This document shows, one piece after another, positions 24,796-35,611 of a DNA stretch of 64,000 nucleotides. The first letter of the stretch is position 1. Each line of letters begins with the position of its first letter. The position numbers were made by a program, and so were the translations under genes. The notes under the pieces were generated by a model that was not told the origin of the DNA, ran no database searches, and saw only the letters and a program-made list of their open reading frames with translations. Origin of the DNA: Pseudomonas antarctica (GTDB taxonomy: Bacteria > Pseudomonadota > Gammaproteobacteria > Pseudomonadales > Pseudomonadaceae); assembly GCF_900624995.1 (NCBI RefSeq), contig NZ_UYXQ01000003.1:124001-188000 (forward strand). Reading direction: 5' to 3'.

Positions 24796-25827
24796 TCAGC
24801 GTACAGGGGGTGCGTACTGAATGCCGCCGTTAGTCCACAGCGCGTTCAGGCCACGGTCGATTTCCAGCGGAGTGTTCTTGCCCAGGTTGCGCTCGAACAC
24901 TTCACCGTAGTTACCGACTTGCTTGACGATCTGTACGACCCAGTCTTTTTTCACTTTCAAGTCTTTGCCGTATTCGCCGTCAGCACCGAGCAGACGGGCA
25001 ACGTCCGGGTTCTTGGTGGATTTGGCTTGTTCTTCGACGTTTTTGGAGGTGATACCGGCTTCTTCAGCGTTGAGCATGGCGTAGCCCACCCAGCGCACGA
25101 TGGCCAGCCACTCGTCGTCGCCGTTACGCACGACCGGGCCCAGCGGTTCTTTGGAAATGGTTTCCGGCAGCACCACGTAGTCTTTCGGCGAGGCCAACTT
25201 GCTGCGCTGTGCGTAGAGCTGGGACTTGTCGGAAGTCAGCACGTCGCAACGGCCGGATTCCAGCGACTTGGCGCTTTCATCGGAGGTGTCGAAGGTGATC
25301 GGGGTGTATTTGAGGTTGTTGGCGCGGAAGTAGTCGGAAACGTTCAGCTCGGTGGTGGTACCGGCCTGGATGCAGATGGTTGCACCGTCCAGTTCCTTGG
25401 CACTTTTCACGCCCAGCTTGTTGTTAACCAGAAAGCCAACGCCGTCGTAGTAGGTGATGAAGCCTGGGAATTTCAGGCCCATGCCCGCATCGCGAGAGCT
25501 GGTCATGGTGGTGTTGCGTGACAGGATGTCGATTTCGCCGGACTGAAGCGCGGTGAAACGCTCCTTGGCGTTCAACTGGCTAAATTTGACTTTGGTTGCG
25601 TCACCGAATATGGCGGCTGCCACAGCGCGGCACACGTCAGCGTCGATCCCGAGGATCTTGCCTGTGGCATCCGGCACCGAGAAACCCGGCAAGCCGTCAC
25701 TCACGCCACATTGCACAAAGCCTTTCTTCTGCACGGCGTCCAGAGTGGCGCCAGCTTGGGCGAAACCACTGACACCCAGTACAGCGGCCGCGGTCACAAT
25801 GGCCAGGGTGGACTTCAATACCTTCAT
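24796..25827 (-). CDS. aapJ: periplasmic L-amino-acid-binding protein AapJ
   Basis: This 343-residue substrate-binding protein has a signal peptide ending GFAQA-GAT. The solute-binding family 3 pattern follows: VQCGVSDGLPGFSVPDATGK, GIDADVCRAVAAAIFGD, ALQSGEIDILSRNTTMTSSRD. It delivers a broad range of L-amino acids to AapQMP. A strong GGAGG ribosome-binding site precedes the start, consistent with high expression. It is the first gene of the operon. Confidence 0.94.
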   Translation of the reverse strand: MKVLKSTLAIVTAAAVLGVSGFAQAGATLDAVQKKGFVQCGVSDGLPGFSVPDATGKILGIDADVCRAVAAAIFGDATKVKFSQLNAKERFTALQSGEIDILSRNTTMTSSRDAGMGLKFPGFITYYDGVGFLVNNKLGVKSAKELDGATICIQAGTTTELNVSDYFRANNLKYTPITFDTSDESAKSLESGRCDVLTSDKSQLYAQRSKLASPKDYVVLPETISKEPLGPVVRNGDDEWLAIVRWVGYAMLNAEEAGITSKNVEEQAKSTKNPDVARLLGADGEYGKDLKVKKDWVVQIVKQVGNYGEVFERNLGKNTPLEIDRGLNALWTNGGIQYAPPVR

Positions 25828-26831
<1,004 letters not shown>

Positions 26832-26927
26832 AAACCACCCATTATGTAGCCGTGTGACCAACGCACTACGCCGCGCCCGATTCTTGCATTACACTGGCCG
26901 GCGTACATTCCTTAATCAATTAATGAG

Positions 26928-28397
26928 ATGACCGTGCTCAAAGCACTTAAGAAGATGTTCGGCAAAAGCGAGGCTGAGCCGCTCGCGCCAGTTCCCAGTG
27001 CTCCTGTCCCCAAGCCCGGCAACCGCAATGACGGTAAACAGCCCGAGCGGACCGCACCTGTCGCCGCACCGAAGAAACCACCGGTGACCCCGCCTGACCT
27101 GGAAAAAACTGCCGAGGCCGCGCCTGCTCCTGCGCCGAAAGCGCCCCGCCGCGAGCGCGCACCAAAACCGCCCGTGACGCCGTGGAAACTCGAAGATTTC
27201 GTCGTCGAGCCCCAAGAAGGCAAAACCCGCTTCCACGATTTCAAACTGGCCCCGGAACTGATGCACGCTATCCAGGACCTGGGTTTCCCATACTGCACGC
27301 CGATTCAGGCGCAGGTGCTGGGCTTTACCCTGGCAGGCAAAGACGCCATCGGCCGCGCCCAGACCGGCACCGGCAAGACCGCCGCGTTCCTGATCTCGAT
27401 CATCACCCAGTTGCTGCAAACGCCACCGCCCAAAGAACGCTACATGGGCGAGCCGCGTGCACTGATCATCGCCCCGACTCGCGAGCTGGTGGTGCAGATC
27501 GCCAAGGACGCCGCCGACCTGACCAAGTACACCGGCCTCAACGTCATGACGTTTGTGGGCGGCATGGACTTCGACAAGCAGCTCAAGCACCTTGAAGCCC
27601 GTCACTGCGACATCCTGGTGGCCACCCCGGGCCGCCTGCTCGACTTTAACCAGCGCGGCGACGTGCATTTGGACATGGTCGAAGTAATGGTGCTGGACGA
27701 AGCCGACCGCATGCTCGACATGGGCTTCATCCCACAAGTGCGTCAGATCATTCGCCAGACCCCGCAGAAAAACGAGCGCCAAACCCTGCTGTTCTCCGCG
27801 ACCTTTACCGAAGACGTGATGAACCTTGCCAAGCAGTGGACCACCGACCCGTCCATCGTCGAGATCGAAGCGCTGAACGTCGCCAGCGAAAACGTCGAAC
27901 AGCACATTTACGCGGTGGCCAGCGCCGACAAGTACAAGCTGCTTTACAACCTGATCAACGACAACGGTTGGGAGCGCGTGATGGTCTTTGCCAACCGCAA
28001 GGATGAAGTGCGCCGCATCGAAGAACGCCTGGTGCGCGATGGCGTCAACGCTGCGCAACTGTCGGGCGATGTGCCGCAGCACAAGCGCATCAAGACGCTG
28101 GAAGGTTTTCGCGAGGGCAAGATTCGCGTGCTGGTGGCCACCGACGTGGCCGGACGCGGGATTCACATTGACGGCATCAGCCACGTGATCAACTTCACCC
28201 TGCCGGAAGTACCGGACGACTACGTGCACCGCATTGGCCGCACCGGCCGTGCGGGCGCGGCAGGTGTATCGATCAGCTTTGCGGGCGAAGATGACTCGTA
28301 TCAGTTGCCGTCGATCGAGACGCTGCTGGGGCGCAAGATCAGCTGTGAGACGCCGCCGACGCACTTGCTGCGGGCTGTGGAGCGCAAACGCCCGTAA
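26928..28397 (+). CDS. rhlB: DEAD-box ATP-dependent RNA helicase RhlB
   Basis: This is a 489-residue DEAD-box helicase. A charged, Pro/Ala/Lys-rich N-terminal tail of about 95 residues is followed by the Q motif ([11 protein letters not shown]), motif I AQTGTGKT, Ia PTRELVVQ, motif II DEAD, motif III SAT, and motif [12 protein letters not shown]. RhlB unwinds RNA for the degradosome. The low-complexity tail is a Pseudomonas-type extension absent from E. coli RhlB. Confidence 0.92.
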   Translation: MTVLKALKKMFGKSEAEPLAPVPSAPVPKPGNRNDGKQPERTAPVAAPKKPPVTPPDLEKTAEAAPAPAPKAPRRERAPKPPVTPWKLEDFVVEPQEGKTRFHDFKLAPELMHAIQDLGFPYCTPIQAQVLGFTLAGKDAIGRAQTGTGKTAAFLISIITQLLQTPPPKERYMGEPRALIIAPTRELVVQIAKDAADLTKYTGLNVMTFVGGMDFDKQLKHLEARHCDILVATPGRLLDFNQRGDVHLDMVEVMVLDEADRMLDMGFIPQVRQIIRQTPQKNERQTLLFSATFTEDVMNLAKQWTTDPSIVEIEALNVASENVEQHIYAVASADKYKLLYNLINDNGWERVMVFANRKDEVRRIEERLVRDGVNAAQLSGDVPQHKRIKTLEGFREGKIRVLVATDVAGRGIHIDGISHVINFTLPEVPDDYVHRIGRTGRAGAAGVSISFAGEDDSYQLPSIETLLGRKISCETPPTHLLRAVERKRP

Positions 28398-28413
28398 GCT
28401 GGAATGCGATTAA

Positions 28414-28508
28414 AAATGTGGGAGCGGGCTTGCTCGCGAATGCGGTCTGTCAGTTAAAAATGTACTGACTGAGACACCGCTTTCGCGAGCAAGCCCGCTC
28501 CCACATTT
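28414..28508. repeat. REPIN (inverted REP pair)
   Basis: Two copies of the group-typical REP sequence face each other: AATGTGGGAGCGGGCTTGCT with CGCGAA at 28414-28440, and its complement at 28482-28508. They enclose about 40 less-structured bases. The element lies between the convergent rhlB and moaE genes. Confidence 0.9.
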
Positions 28509-28536
28509 GCATCTCCACACACATTTAGTCAGCGGT

Positions 28537-28986
28537 TTATTTCCAGCGATCCGCCGCCGCATGATCGCTGCCCCGCCCTTCCACCCAGCGCGGGCCTTCA
28601 GGCGTGTTTTCTTTCTTCCAGAACGGCGCACGGGTCTTCAGGTAGTCCATCACAAACGCACAGGCATCGAACGCGGCTTGACGATGGGCGCTGGCCGCCG
28701 CGACAAAAACAATCGGCTCACCCGGTTCCAGCACGCCGATACGGTGCAGCACCTCAAGCTTGAGCAACGGCCAACGCTGTTCGGCTTCGGTAGCGATCTG
28801 GGTCAGGGCCTTTTCGGTCATGCCGGGGTAGTGCTCAAGGAACATCCCCGACACCTCGCGCCCATCATTGAAGTCGCGCACATAGCCGACAAAACTCACC
28901 ACCGCGCCCACGCCGACATTGGCCGCGTGCATCGCGTTGACCTCAGCACCTGGGTCAAACGCCTCGGCCTGTACGCGAATAGCCAT
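28537..28986 (-). CDS. moaE: molybdopterin synthase catalytic subunit
   Basis: This 149-residue MoaE, the large subunit of molybdopterin synthase, transfers sulfur from MoaD thiocarboxylate to precursor Z. Family motifs include GAVVSFVGYVRD, LEHYPGMTEKAL, HRIGVL and the active-site Lys region KTRAPFWKKE. ATG 28986 has a GGAGG at a good distance that overlaps the end of moaD. A TTG two codons upstream is less likely. It is the last gene of moaCDE. Confidence 0.94.
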   Translation of the reverse strand: MAIRVQAEAFDPGAEVNAMHAANVGVGAVVSFVGYVRDFNDGREVSGMFLEHYPGMTEKALTQIATEAEQRWPLLKLEVLHRIGVLEPGEPIVFVAAASAHRQAAFDACAFVMDYLKTRAPFWKKENTPEGPRWVEGRGSDHAAADRWK

Positions 28987-28988
28987 GC

Positions 28989-29231
28989 TCAACCTCCGGT
29001 CACGGGCGGGAAAAACGCGACCTCATCGCCATCGACGAGCGGCTCGTCCAGCGAACACAGCTCTTCGTTGCGCGCACACATCAGGCTGGGTTCGTTGAGC
29101 ACTGCAAACTCAGGGTCTGCCGCCAGCGCCAGACGCACCGTATCAACCGTGGCGAAATCGCCTTCCATCTCCAGCGAATCAAAGCCCACCGCTTCGGCGT
29201 AGCGCGCAAAAAACAATACGTTGATGCTCAT
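28989..29231 (-). CDS. moaD: molybdopterin synthase sulfur-carrier subunit
   Basis: This 80-residue ubiquitin-fold protein starts [18 protein letters not shown] and ends in the diagnostic Gly-Gly (FFPPVTGG), which is adenylated by MoeB and thiocarboxylated. Its start overlaps the moaC stop (ATGA) and it is followed two bases later by moaE. It is hidden inside a longer frame, and the true start is fixed by the overlap and by the family length. Confidence 0.94.
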   Translation of the reverse strand: MSINVLFFARYAEAVGFDSLEMEGDFATVDTVRLALAADPEFAVLNEPSLMCARNEELCSLDEPLVDGDEVAFFPPVTGG

Positions 29232-29701
29232 GCCTGGTCCGCCTTGAAATGCCCGCTTTTGCCGCCGAGCTTTTCCAGCAGGCGAATACTTTCGATGGTC
29301 ATGCCACGGTCCACGGCTTTGCACATGTCGTAGATCGTCAGCGCCGCGACGCTGGCGGCGGTGAGGGCTTCCATCTCCACGCCGGTCTGGCCGCTGAGTT
29401 TGCAGCGCGCGAGGATATGCACAGCGTCCACACCATCGGCGCGCAGCTCGACCTTGACGCCGGTGAGCATCAGCGGGTGGCACAGCGGAATCAGATCACT
29501 GGTTTTTTTTGCCGCCTGGATCCCGGCAATACGGGCCACGGCAAACACGTCGCCCTTGGGGTGGGCGCCGTCGACAATCATTTTCAGGGTCTCGGGCAAC
29601 ATGCGCACCCGCGCTTCGGCCACGGCTTCGCGGAACGTCACGGCTTTGTCGGTGACGTCGACCATATGGGCGCGACCTTGGGAATCGAGATGAGTCAGCA
29701 C
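29228..29701 (-). CDS. moaC: cyclic pyranopterin monophosphate synthase
   Basis: This 157-residue MoaC converts the MoaA product to cyclic pyranopterin monophosphate in molybdenum-cofactor synthesis. The start is GTG 29701, reading [20 protein letters not shown], with AGGAG eight bases upstream. A TTG at 29728 is possible but unlikely. Motifs seen are [38 protein letters not shown] and the active-site Lys region KAVDRGM. It is the first gene of moaCDE. Confidence 0.94.
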   Translation of the reverse strand: MLTHLDSQGRAHMVDVTDKAVTFREAVAEARVRMLPETLKMIVDGAHPKGDVFAVARIAGIQAAKKTSDLIPLCHPLMLTGVKVELRADGVDAVHILARCKLSGQTGVEMEALTAASVAALTIYDMCKAVDRGMTIESIRLLEKLGGKSGHFKADQA

Positions 29702-29776
29702 AGGGATACTCCTGATCAGGAGCGGCAATTGTAAACCTGTGAGTCAATTTTGCGCAGGGCTGTTTATCCCATGAGT

Positions 29777-29799
29777 AAAGGGGCGCAGTGCGCCCCTTT
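29777..29799 (-). terminator. terminator of the autotransporter gene
   Basis: AAAGGGGCGC and GCGCCCCTTT form a perfect ten-base-pair stem with a three-base loop, 19 bases after the autotransporter stop. The T tract is short, so efficiency may be moderate. The sequence is symmetric, but its place favours the minus strand. Confidence 0.7.
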
Positions 29800-29817
29800 A
29801 GGAACAGCAGCCCGGGA

Positions 29818-32800
29818 TTAGAAGCGGAACGTAAATCCAGCATTGATCCCATTGTTATTACCGCGATTGGACAGCAAACCGCTGTAGCTCAAGGACACCA
29901 GCGTATCCTGGGTCAAGGCCATTTCCGCGCTGGCCTTGATCACCGCACCGTCACGCGCCACGGGCACGCTGTTGACGGTAAAGGCGGTGTCGCTACCGGC
30001 GAACTTCAGCGAAGCGTCACGATCGGTGTCGCCAAACTGATGCTCCCAGCCCAGCTCACCGCGCAACGTGACCGCCGAGGTCGAGCTGACCGGCACTTGG
30101 GTATGCGCGCGCAAGCCCAAGGTCGAGAGCGTGGCGTCCTGGCTTTGCTTGCTGGCATGCAAGGCGGCGGCGCCGCCTTTCTCTTTAAACGAATCGCTCT
30201 GGTAGTTCAGGTACGTGAGGTTGGCGAAGGGTTCAAACAGCTTCCATTGGGTGTAACCGATCTCGGCAAACACTTGATCCGTGCGCGCGTTGTAGTCGGC
30301 TTTGTCGTAGTCAGACTGGTTGGCGTAAGCCACGCGCCGCGCGGTGTCCAGACGGTGCCAGGTGGTGGCGCCTCCCAGGCGCAGCGCAATTGCGTCGAAG
30401 CGCTTACCGCCGTAGACCGACAGATGATAGTTATCGCTGTCTGCCGAGGCCGAGGCGTCACCGTTGAGATGGCTCTGGGTGTAGCCGGTCGCTGCGCCCA
30501 CACGCCAACCGACGCCGACCTCGGTGTCCAGGCCCAGCAGCACACCGCTGGTGGACGAGGAATAACCGCTGGCGTTGTTGTCACCACTGACGTTATTGCG
30601 ACCGCCCAGTAACTGCACCCAACCACCGTTGTCACGGGTCTCGATTTGCGCGCTGGAATCCAGCGCCTGTGCCTGTTGCAGGCGGCTGTTGACCGCTTCA
30701 CGGATGTAGCGACTGTCAGCCATTTGCGCCGCCGCCACGTCCGAGTGCAATTGCCCCGAGAGTTGCTTGAACGCCTCCCGCGCCTGGACGGCCGAGTCCG
30801 ACGCCAGAAGGCTTTCATACACCGGGCTGCCGCTGCCTAACGCCTCGGCGGCCGTCGCCACGGCACGTTCGTTGCGGGTTTGCGCAATGCTGGCAAAGGT
30901 CGTCTGGTTGCGCTCCACCGCCAGGCTCAGTTGATTCGGCTGGTAGTTCAGTTGGGCGCCGATAAACAGGTAGTTGGGCGTGATCGCCGTAAACTGCCCA
31001 TTGATGCCCTGGCTGGCGCTGAGGATATTGAACGGCTGACCCAGCAAGCTACGGGCTTCAGTGGCGGACAACAGGTTGGGGCTGTTTTCCAGGGAAACGG
31101 TCACTACACCGCCGTTGAGGGTGGCGACACCGCTGCTCTGGATCTGGTCGCTTTGCCCGTTGGGGCCAACTTCCACGGCATACACCGAGCCCGGGTTGAA
31201 GGTCACGTCGCCGGTGTGCAGAGTGCCGATCGAGTGCCCCGGTGCCACGCGGCCACCGGTGTTGACCGTCAACGCACCCACCATGCCGTTGCCGGCCAGC
31301 GTGCCGCCCAGCGTGGTCATCACGCCGTTGTCGGCATTGCGTGTGCCTACGGCGCTGCCATCCACGGTCACGGCAGAGGTCAGCGAACCATCTACCGACA
31401 GCTTGCCGCCGCGCACCCAAGTGCTGCCCGAGTAGGTATTCTGGCCTTCCAGCGCCAGTTCGCCGTCGCCGGACTTGGCCAGGCTGCCGACGTAGGTGGT
31501 GCCGGTGAGCAAATCCTTGCCGCGTGCCAGCGTCGCCTGTTCCCGGGCGTGGCCGATGTCGTATTCAAACTGATCATCCGCCGAAGCATTGGCCGGCAAG
31601 CCGTTCAGCCAGCCTTTTTGCTGCTGGGTGGCCGCCCAGGTGGCCTGCTCGGTGGCGTCCTCTACACGGCGGGCGCGAATGGCCTCGTCGGAAATCGGGT
31701 TGGCCCAGATGTCGCGAGTGCCGGAGGGCAAGGCAACGGCCACTGAGCCGAGGAACTGACCTGGGCCTTGCATGGCCTTTTGCAAATTGGGCAAACCCCA
31801 GCCACTGACCACACCCGGCACTTGCGGCGTGCCCGGCGCGGCATCGTGCACCGGTTGCAGGTTGTCGTAGGTGCGGCCACCGGTCAGGGTGCCCACCGGC
31901 GTGTCCGGCCCATCCGGCGCTTGCAGGCTGGAGGTGGTGAGCAACACATCGCGGGCCTGGCTGGCCGTCATGTATGGGAAACGCTGAATCACCAGGGCCA
32001 AAGCCCCGGAGACACTCGGTGCGGCAGCGGATGTGCCATTGGCATTGGGGATAATTTCCCCTTCGGGCCCAGTGGACGGAATACCCGAAACGCCCATCAC
32101 ACACCACCACTTCGAGGTGCCGCAGCGGTTGTACACCTGCGCACTGGTCTCGTCATAGCCGGTGATTGAAAGGAACTTGCTTTCGATATCAGGTTTGAAA
32201 AACGGCAGGTTGGCGTTGGTGTCCGGGTTGGCACCGTGGCTGTCGTTGCCCGCCGAAATAATCTGGATAAAGGTGTTTTGCCGCGCGGCATCGGCCATCG
32301 CGTCCATCCAGGTTTTCTGCCCGGCGTGGGCCTTGTCCCAGAACGGGCGATAAGCGGCGCTCATGTCGCGCAGGTTATCGGCCGCGCTGTCGCCCACATT
32401 GCCGAAGTGGTTCTCCACGTCGTTGCGCGAGTTTTGCCCCCAGCTCTGGTTAACGATCGACACGTTCTTCGCGGCCAGCGCGTTGTAGCTGGCCATGAAC
32501 GCGTTGTAGTCAAGGTCATTGGAGCCTTGGAAACGGTTGTCATCGGTGCCGCCGGTATTGGCGACGAAGATATTCGCGTCGAAGGCAATGCCGTGCATGC
32601 CGGTGCCGTTGCGGCTGGCGCCCAATACACCAGACATCTCGGTGCCGTGACCGTCGTTGATCGTCGGGTCGTACTCACCGGAAATACTGAAGTGCTCGCC
32701 CTTTTGAAACTCGCCATCCGGGGTGTCATGGATATAGCGCGGATGAGTGGCGTAGTACTCGCCGGTAGACGTCACGGCCTGCACGCGATCCTGGCCCTGG

Positions 32801-33555
32801 GCATTTTTGCCCTGGAACTCGAAGTGTTCGGTGAGGATGCCCGAGTCCAGCACGCCGACGTTCACGCCCTTGCCGGTCATGCCCAAGGCATAGGCGTAAT
32901 AGGCGTTGGTGCGGTCAAGGCCCGAGTTAACCTGGGCTTCGGGGGTTTTCCAGGTTTGCGCGTTGGCGCTCCAGTCACGGGTGGCGGCGGCCCAGGACTG
33001 GCCGGCGTTCAGTTGCCCGTTGAGGTTGCTGCTGATGCCCGGTTCTACGTAGGTGTAGGGCTTGGCAGCCGGCAGGTTGGCGATGATGGCTTTGGAGAAG
33101 TCGAGAATATTAGTGGTGTAGCGGCCGTTGTTGCTGAAGAGCCGGCTGCGGTAGTAATCCAGCCGCGAGGCATAGTCCAGCGGCCGTTTGGTATCGCCAA
33201 GCATGGCGCCGATGGTGAGGTTTTCCGGTTGCAGCTCGTAGTTTTGCTTGAGGGCTGAATCAAACTTGTCCGATTGGGCGGCAAAGTCCTTGGCGGCGAG
33301 GTCGACGATGTCGGCGTAGGCAAACCGCAGGTTTTTATACACGTCGGTGTCAGGACCAAACGACGCAACGGCTTTCCTGAACGCCGACTCCAGCACTTGA
33401 GAGGTGTAGGGGCTGGCGTCATCGGCCATCGCCATGGGCCCCTGGCTCAGCCATAAAGCCAGCCCGAGTGCGATGGGCGTGAGGGGTATCGATTTGAAAC
33501 CTGTCGCGCGCTTGCTTTTTTGAGACAAAGTGAAGCCATTACCTGCTACGTCCAT
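29818..33555 (-). CDS. subtilisin-like serine protease autotransporter
   Basis: This 1245-residue type V secreted protease starts at ATG 33555, with AAGGA nearby. The N terminus is an extended signal sequence (MDVAGNGFTLSQKSKRATGF, then a hydrophobic stretch ending MAMA-DD). The S8 protease domain carries the full triad: Asp237 (GVLDSGI), His304 (DGHGTEMSG) and Ser509 (NGTSAAAPS), with oxyanion Asn437 (SAGND). A passenger-stalk repeat (GGTLAGNGMVGALTVNTGGR) and a C-terminal beta-barrel of about 270 residues ending GFTFRF follow. It is probably cleaved or displayed at the cell surface. An in-frame start at 33627 would add 24 residues. Confidence 0.93.
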   Translation of the reverse strand: MDVAGNGFTLSQKSKRATGFKSIPLTPIALGLALWLSQGPMAMADDASPYTSQVLESAFRKAVASFGPDTDVYKNLRFAYADIVDLAAKDFAAQSDKFDSALKQNYELQPENLTIGAMLGDTKRPLDYASRLDYYRSRLFSNNGRYTTNILDFSKAIIANLPAAKPYTYVEPGISSNLNGQLNAGQSWAAATRDWSANAQTWKTPEAQVNSGLDRTNAYYAYALGMTGKGVNVGVLDSGILTEHFEFQGKNAQGQDRVQAVTSTGEYYATHPRYIHDTPDGEFQKGEHFSISGEYDPTINDGHGTEMSGVLGASRNGTGMHGIAFDANIFVANTGGTDDNRFQGSNDLDYNAFMASYNALAAKNVSIVNQSWGQNSRNDVENHFGNVGDSAADNLRDMSAAYRPFWDKAHAGQKTWMDAMADAARQNTFIQIISAGNDSHGANPDTNANLPFFKPDIESKFLSITGYDETSAQVYNRCGTSKWWCVMGVSGIPSTGPEGEIIPNANGTSAAAPSVSGALALVIQRFPYMTASQARDVLLTTSSLQAPDGPDTPVGTLTGGRTYDNLQPVHDAAPGTPQVPGVVSGWGLPNLQKAMQGPGQFLGSVAVALPSGTRDIWANPISDEAIRARRVEDATEQATWAATQQQKGWLNGLPANASADDQFEYDIGHAREQATLARGKDLLTGTTYVGSLAKSGDGELALEGQNTYSGSTWVRGGKLSVDGSLTSAVTVDGSAVGTRNADNGVMTTLGGTLAGNGMVGALTVNTGGRVAPGHSIGTLHTGDVTFNPGSVYAVEVGPNGQSDQIQSSGVATLNGGVVTVSLENSPNLLSATEARSLLGQPFNILSASQGINGQFTAITPNYLFIGAQLNYQPNQLSLAVERNQTTFASIAQTRNERAVATAAEALGSGSPVYESLLASDSAVQAREAFKQLSGQLHSDVAAAQMADSRYIREAVNSRLQQAQALDSSAQIETRDNGGWVQLLGGRNNVSGDNNASGYSSSTSGVLLGLDTEVGVGWRVGAATGYTQSHLNGDASASADSDNYHLSVYGGKRFDAIALRLGGATTWHRLDTARRVAYANQSDYDKADYNARTDQVFAEIGYTQWKLFEPFANLTYLNYQSDSFKEKGGAAALHASKQSQDATLSTLGLRAHTQVPVSSTSAVTLRGELGWEHQFGDTDRDASLKFAGSDTAFTVNSVPVARDGAVIKASAEMALTQDTLVSLSYSGLLSNRGNNNGINAGFTFRF

Positions 33556-33799
33556 TATTCCTTTCCCTTTGGATATGTGCGTCGTCAATGAGCGATGTAT
33601 CGGGCTTTTTGTAATAGGCAGGGTCACGCGAAAAACCCATAGGGTTTTTAAAACATCGTCGAATCAATCAGGTGGTTTTTCGACGGGGTCACGCAGCGGT
33701 CTTGTTGTTTTTGCGGCGCGAAAAAATGTAACAAAATAATTACAAACCCCACAAGCACTCACGGCGCATTAACGAAGACAAATGTCGCGCACAACAAAA
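33556..33799. promoter_or_regulatory. AT-richer region upstream of the autotransporter gene
   Basis: This gene-free stretch is lower in GC than its surroundings and should contain the autotransporter promoter. No specific motif could be assigned by eye. Confidence 0.4.
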
Positions 33800-33827
33800 A
33801 CCCCGAACTTCGCGAGAAATTCGGGGT
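33800..33827 (-). terminator. intrinsic terminator after phoH
   Basis: ACCCCGAA and TTCGGGGT form an eight-base-pair stem with a twelve-base loop. On the minus strand the stem runs into TTTTTG, the expected T tract. It lies 41 bases beyond the phoH stop. Confidence 0.85.
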
Positions 33828-33867
33828 GTTTTGTGGCATTTAGCCACCAACTACGACATGGGTGTGT

Positions 33868-35262
33868 TTACAAATGCGACTCGGCGTACTCGGCCAGAAT
33901 CGAACGAGGCACCCCTTGCAGCGCGATATGCACGCCGTTGGGGAAGTCTTTGAAGCGTTCCGTCAGGTAAGTCAGCCCGGAGCTGGTCGCGGACAGGTAA
34001 GGGGTGTCGATCTGTGCCAGGTTGCCCAGGCACACCACTTTGGAACCGGCGCCGGCACGGGTGATGATGGTTTTCATCTGGTGCGGCGTGAGGTTCTGGC
34101 ATTCATCGATCAAAATCAGGCTTTGCTGGAAGCTGCGACCTCGGATGTAGTTGAGGGATTTGAACTGCAACGGCACTTTGCTGAGGATGTAATCGACGCT
34201 GCCATGGGTGTTTTCGTCATCCATATGCAAGGCTTCGAGGTTGTCGGTGATCGCGCCCAGCCACGGCTCCATTTTTTCCGCTTCGGTGCCGGGCAGAAAG
34301 CCGATCTCCTGGTCCAGGCCCTGCACGCTGCGGGTGGCGATGATGCGGCGATAGCGCTTGGTCACCATGGTCTGTTCGATCGCGGCAGCCAGGGCGAGGA
34401 TGGTTTTCCCTGAGCCTGCGGCGCCGGTCAGGTTGACCAGGTGAATGTCCGGATCCAGCAGCGCGTACAGCGCCAGGCTCTGATAGATGTCACGCGGTTT
34501 CAGGCCCCAGGCTTCCTGGTGCAACAGGGGTTCCTGATGCAGGTCGAGGATCAGCAATTTGTCGACCTGGATCTCTTTGATCCAGCCCACAAAACCCTGT
34601 TCGTCGATGATGAATTCATTGATGTGCACGGCCGGCAGGTTGTCGATCAGTTGTACCTGATGCCAGGTGCGGCCATGGTCCTGACGGGTTTCGACCTTGC
34701 TGACGAGGTCCCAGAAGGAACCGGTCACGGTGTGATAACCCCGCGACAGCATCGACACGTCGTCGACCAGTTGGTCGGTACTGTAGTCCTCGGCAGCGAT
34801 CCCACACGCTCGTGCCTTGAGGCGCATGTTGATGTCTTTGGTCACCAGCACCAGGCGCAGGTCCTTGTCGCGCGCGTGCAGGTCGATCAATTGGTTGATG
34901 ATTTTGTTGTCGTTCAGATTTTCCGGCAGCAGGCTGTTGGGCTCGCTGCGCTTATTCATCAGAATCGACAGCAAGCCCTTGGGCCCGCTTTTGCCGCGCT
35001 GGATCGGCACGCCGACTTCAACGTCCTCAGGCGACGCTTCGCCCAACGTCTTGTCGATCAGGCGGATGGCCTGACGGCATTCGGCGGCAACGCTGTGGTG
35101 ACCGCTTTTGAGTTTGTCGAGCTCCTCAAGCACGATCATCGGGATGGCGACGTGGTGTTCTTCAAAGTTAAGCAGTGCGTTTGGATCGTGAATCAATACG
35201 TTGGTATCAAGCACATAAAGGATTGGCTGGTCGGAAGAAGGGTTACGTCCATGATCATCCAT
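33868..35262 (-). CDS. PhoH family protein with N-terminal PIN domain
   Basis: This 464-residue PIN-PhoH fusion (PhoH2/YlaK type) has an N-terminal PIN nuclease domain (LYVLDTNVLIHDPNAL; acidic residues in VLEELDKLK and LVTKDINMR; about residues 12-150). It is followed by a linker and a PhoH ATPase domain with Walker A GAAGSGKT and Walker B LILIDECQN. PhoH2 proteins have RNA helicase and ribonuclease activity in characterised members. The role here is not established by context. The gene stands alone with its own terminator. Confidence 0.92.
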   Translation of the reverse strand: MDDHGRNPSSDQPILYVLDTNVLIHDPNALLNFEEHHVAIPMIVLEELDKLKSGHHSVAAECRQAIRLIDKTLGEASPEDVEVGVPIQRGKSGPKGLLSILMNKRSEPNSLLPENLNDNKIINQLIDLHARDKDLRLVLVTKDINMRLKARACGIAAEDYSTDQLVDDVSMLSRGYHTVTGSFWDLVSKVETRQDHGRTWHQVQLIDNLPAVHINEFIIDEQGFVGWIKEIQVDKLLILDLHQEPLLHQEAWGLKPRDIYQSLALYALLDPDIHLVNLTGAAGSGKTILALAAAIEQTMVTKRYRRIIATRSVQGLDQEIGFLPGTEAEKMEPWLGAITDNLEALHMDDENTHGSVDYILSKVPLQFKSLNYIRGRSFQQSLILIDECQNLTPHQMKTIITRAGAGSKVVCLGNLAQIDTPYLSATSSGLTYLTERFKDFPNGVHIALQGVPRSILAEYAESHL

Positions 35263-35611
35263 ACTCGGTCACCTTTGTGGGAGCCAGTCGACGCAATACC
35301 ACAACAGTGCTGCGCCTCGATTCGACCACCGACTGCACCGCAGTGACGTCAAGTGCAGTGCCCACATGAGGAGTCTTGGAAGACGCCACCTGTGTTGCAG
35401 GTTTCGGCGATCTGCCTTCGTAATACCGCAAAAACCATGACAGGAAAAAGCACTTTGACGTTTTTTTGAAGTTTATTTTTCAGGATGACGAATAGCACTA
35501 GCCGAGTGCCAGGCACCCCGTTAAAGTCGGAAGTCCGCCTGCATCGAAATGTCGCACAAAATCACCCCAAAAACGCCTCATCCCCAACAGGGCCGGGCAT
35601 TTGCGCTTTTT
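35263..35611. other. 349-base region without a recognisable gene
   Basis: The region lies upstream of phoH and downstream of the deacetylase-like gene. Its middle (about 35440-35490) is AT-rich with short T runs and probably holds the phoH promoter. No supported ORF, repeat or structured RNA was seen. Confidence 0.4.

Noticed and set aside
26916..28364. A 482-codon minus-strand frame opposite rhlB
   Set aside because: The plus-strand frame has every DEAD-box motif; the other has none and is a mirror of its codon bias.
32236..33258. A 340-codon plus-strand frame opposite the autotransporter
   Set aside because: It covers the protease domain in antisense, has no recognisable domain and no ribosome-binding site that I could see.
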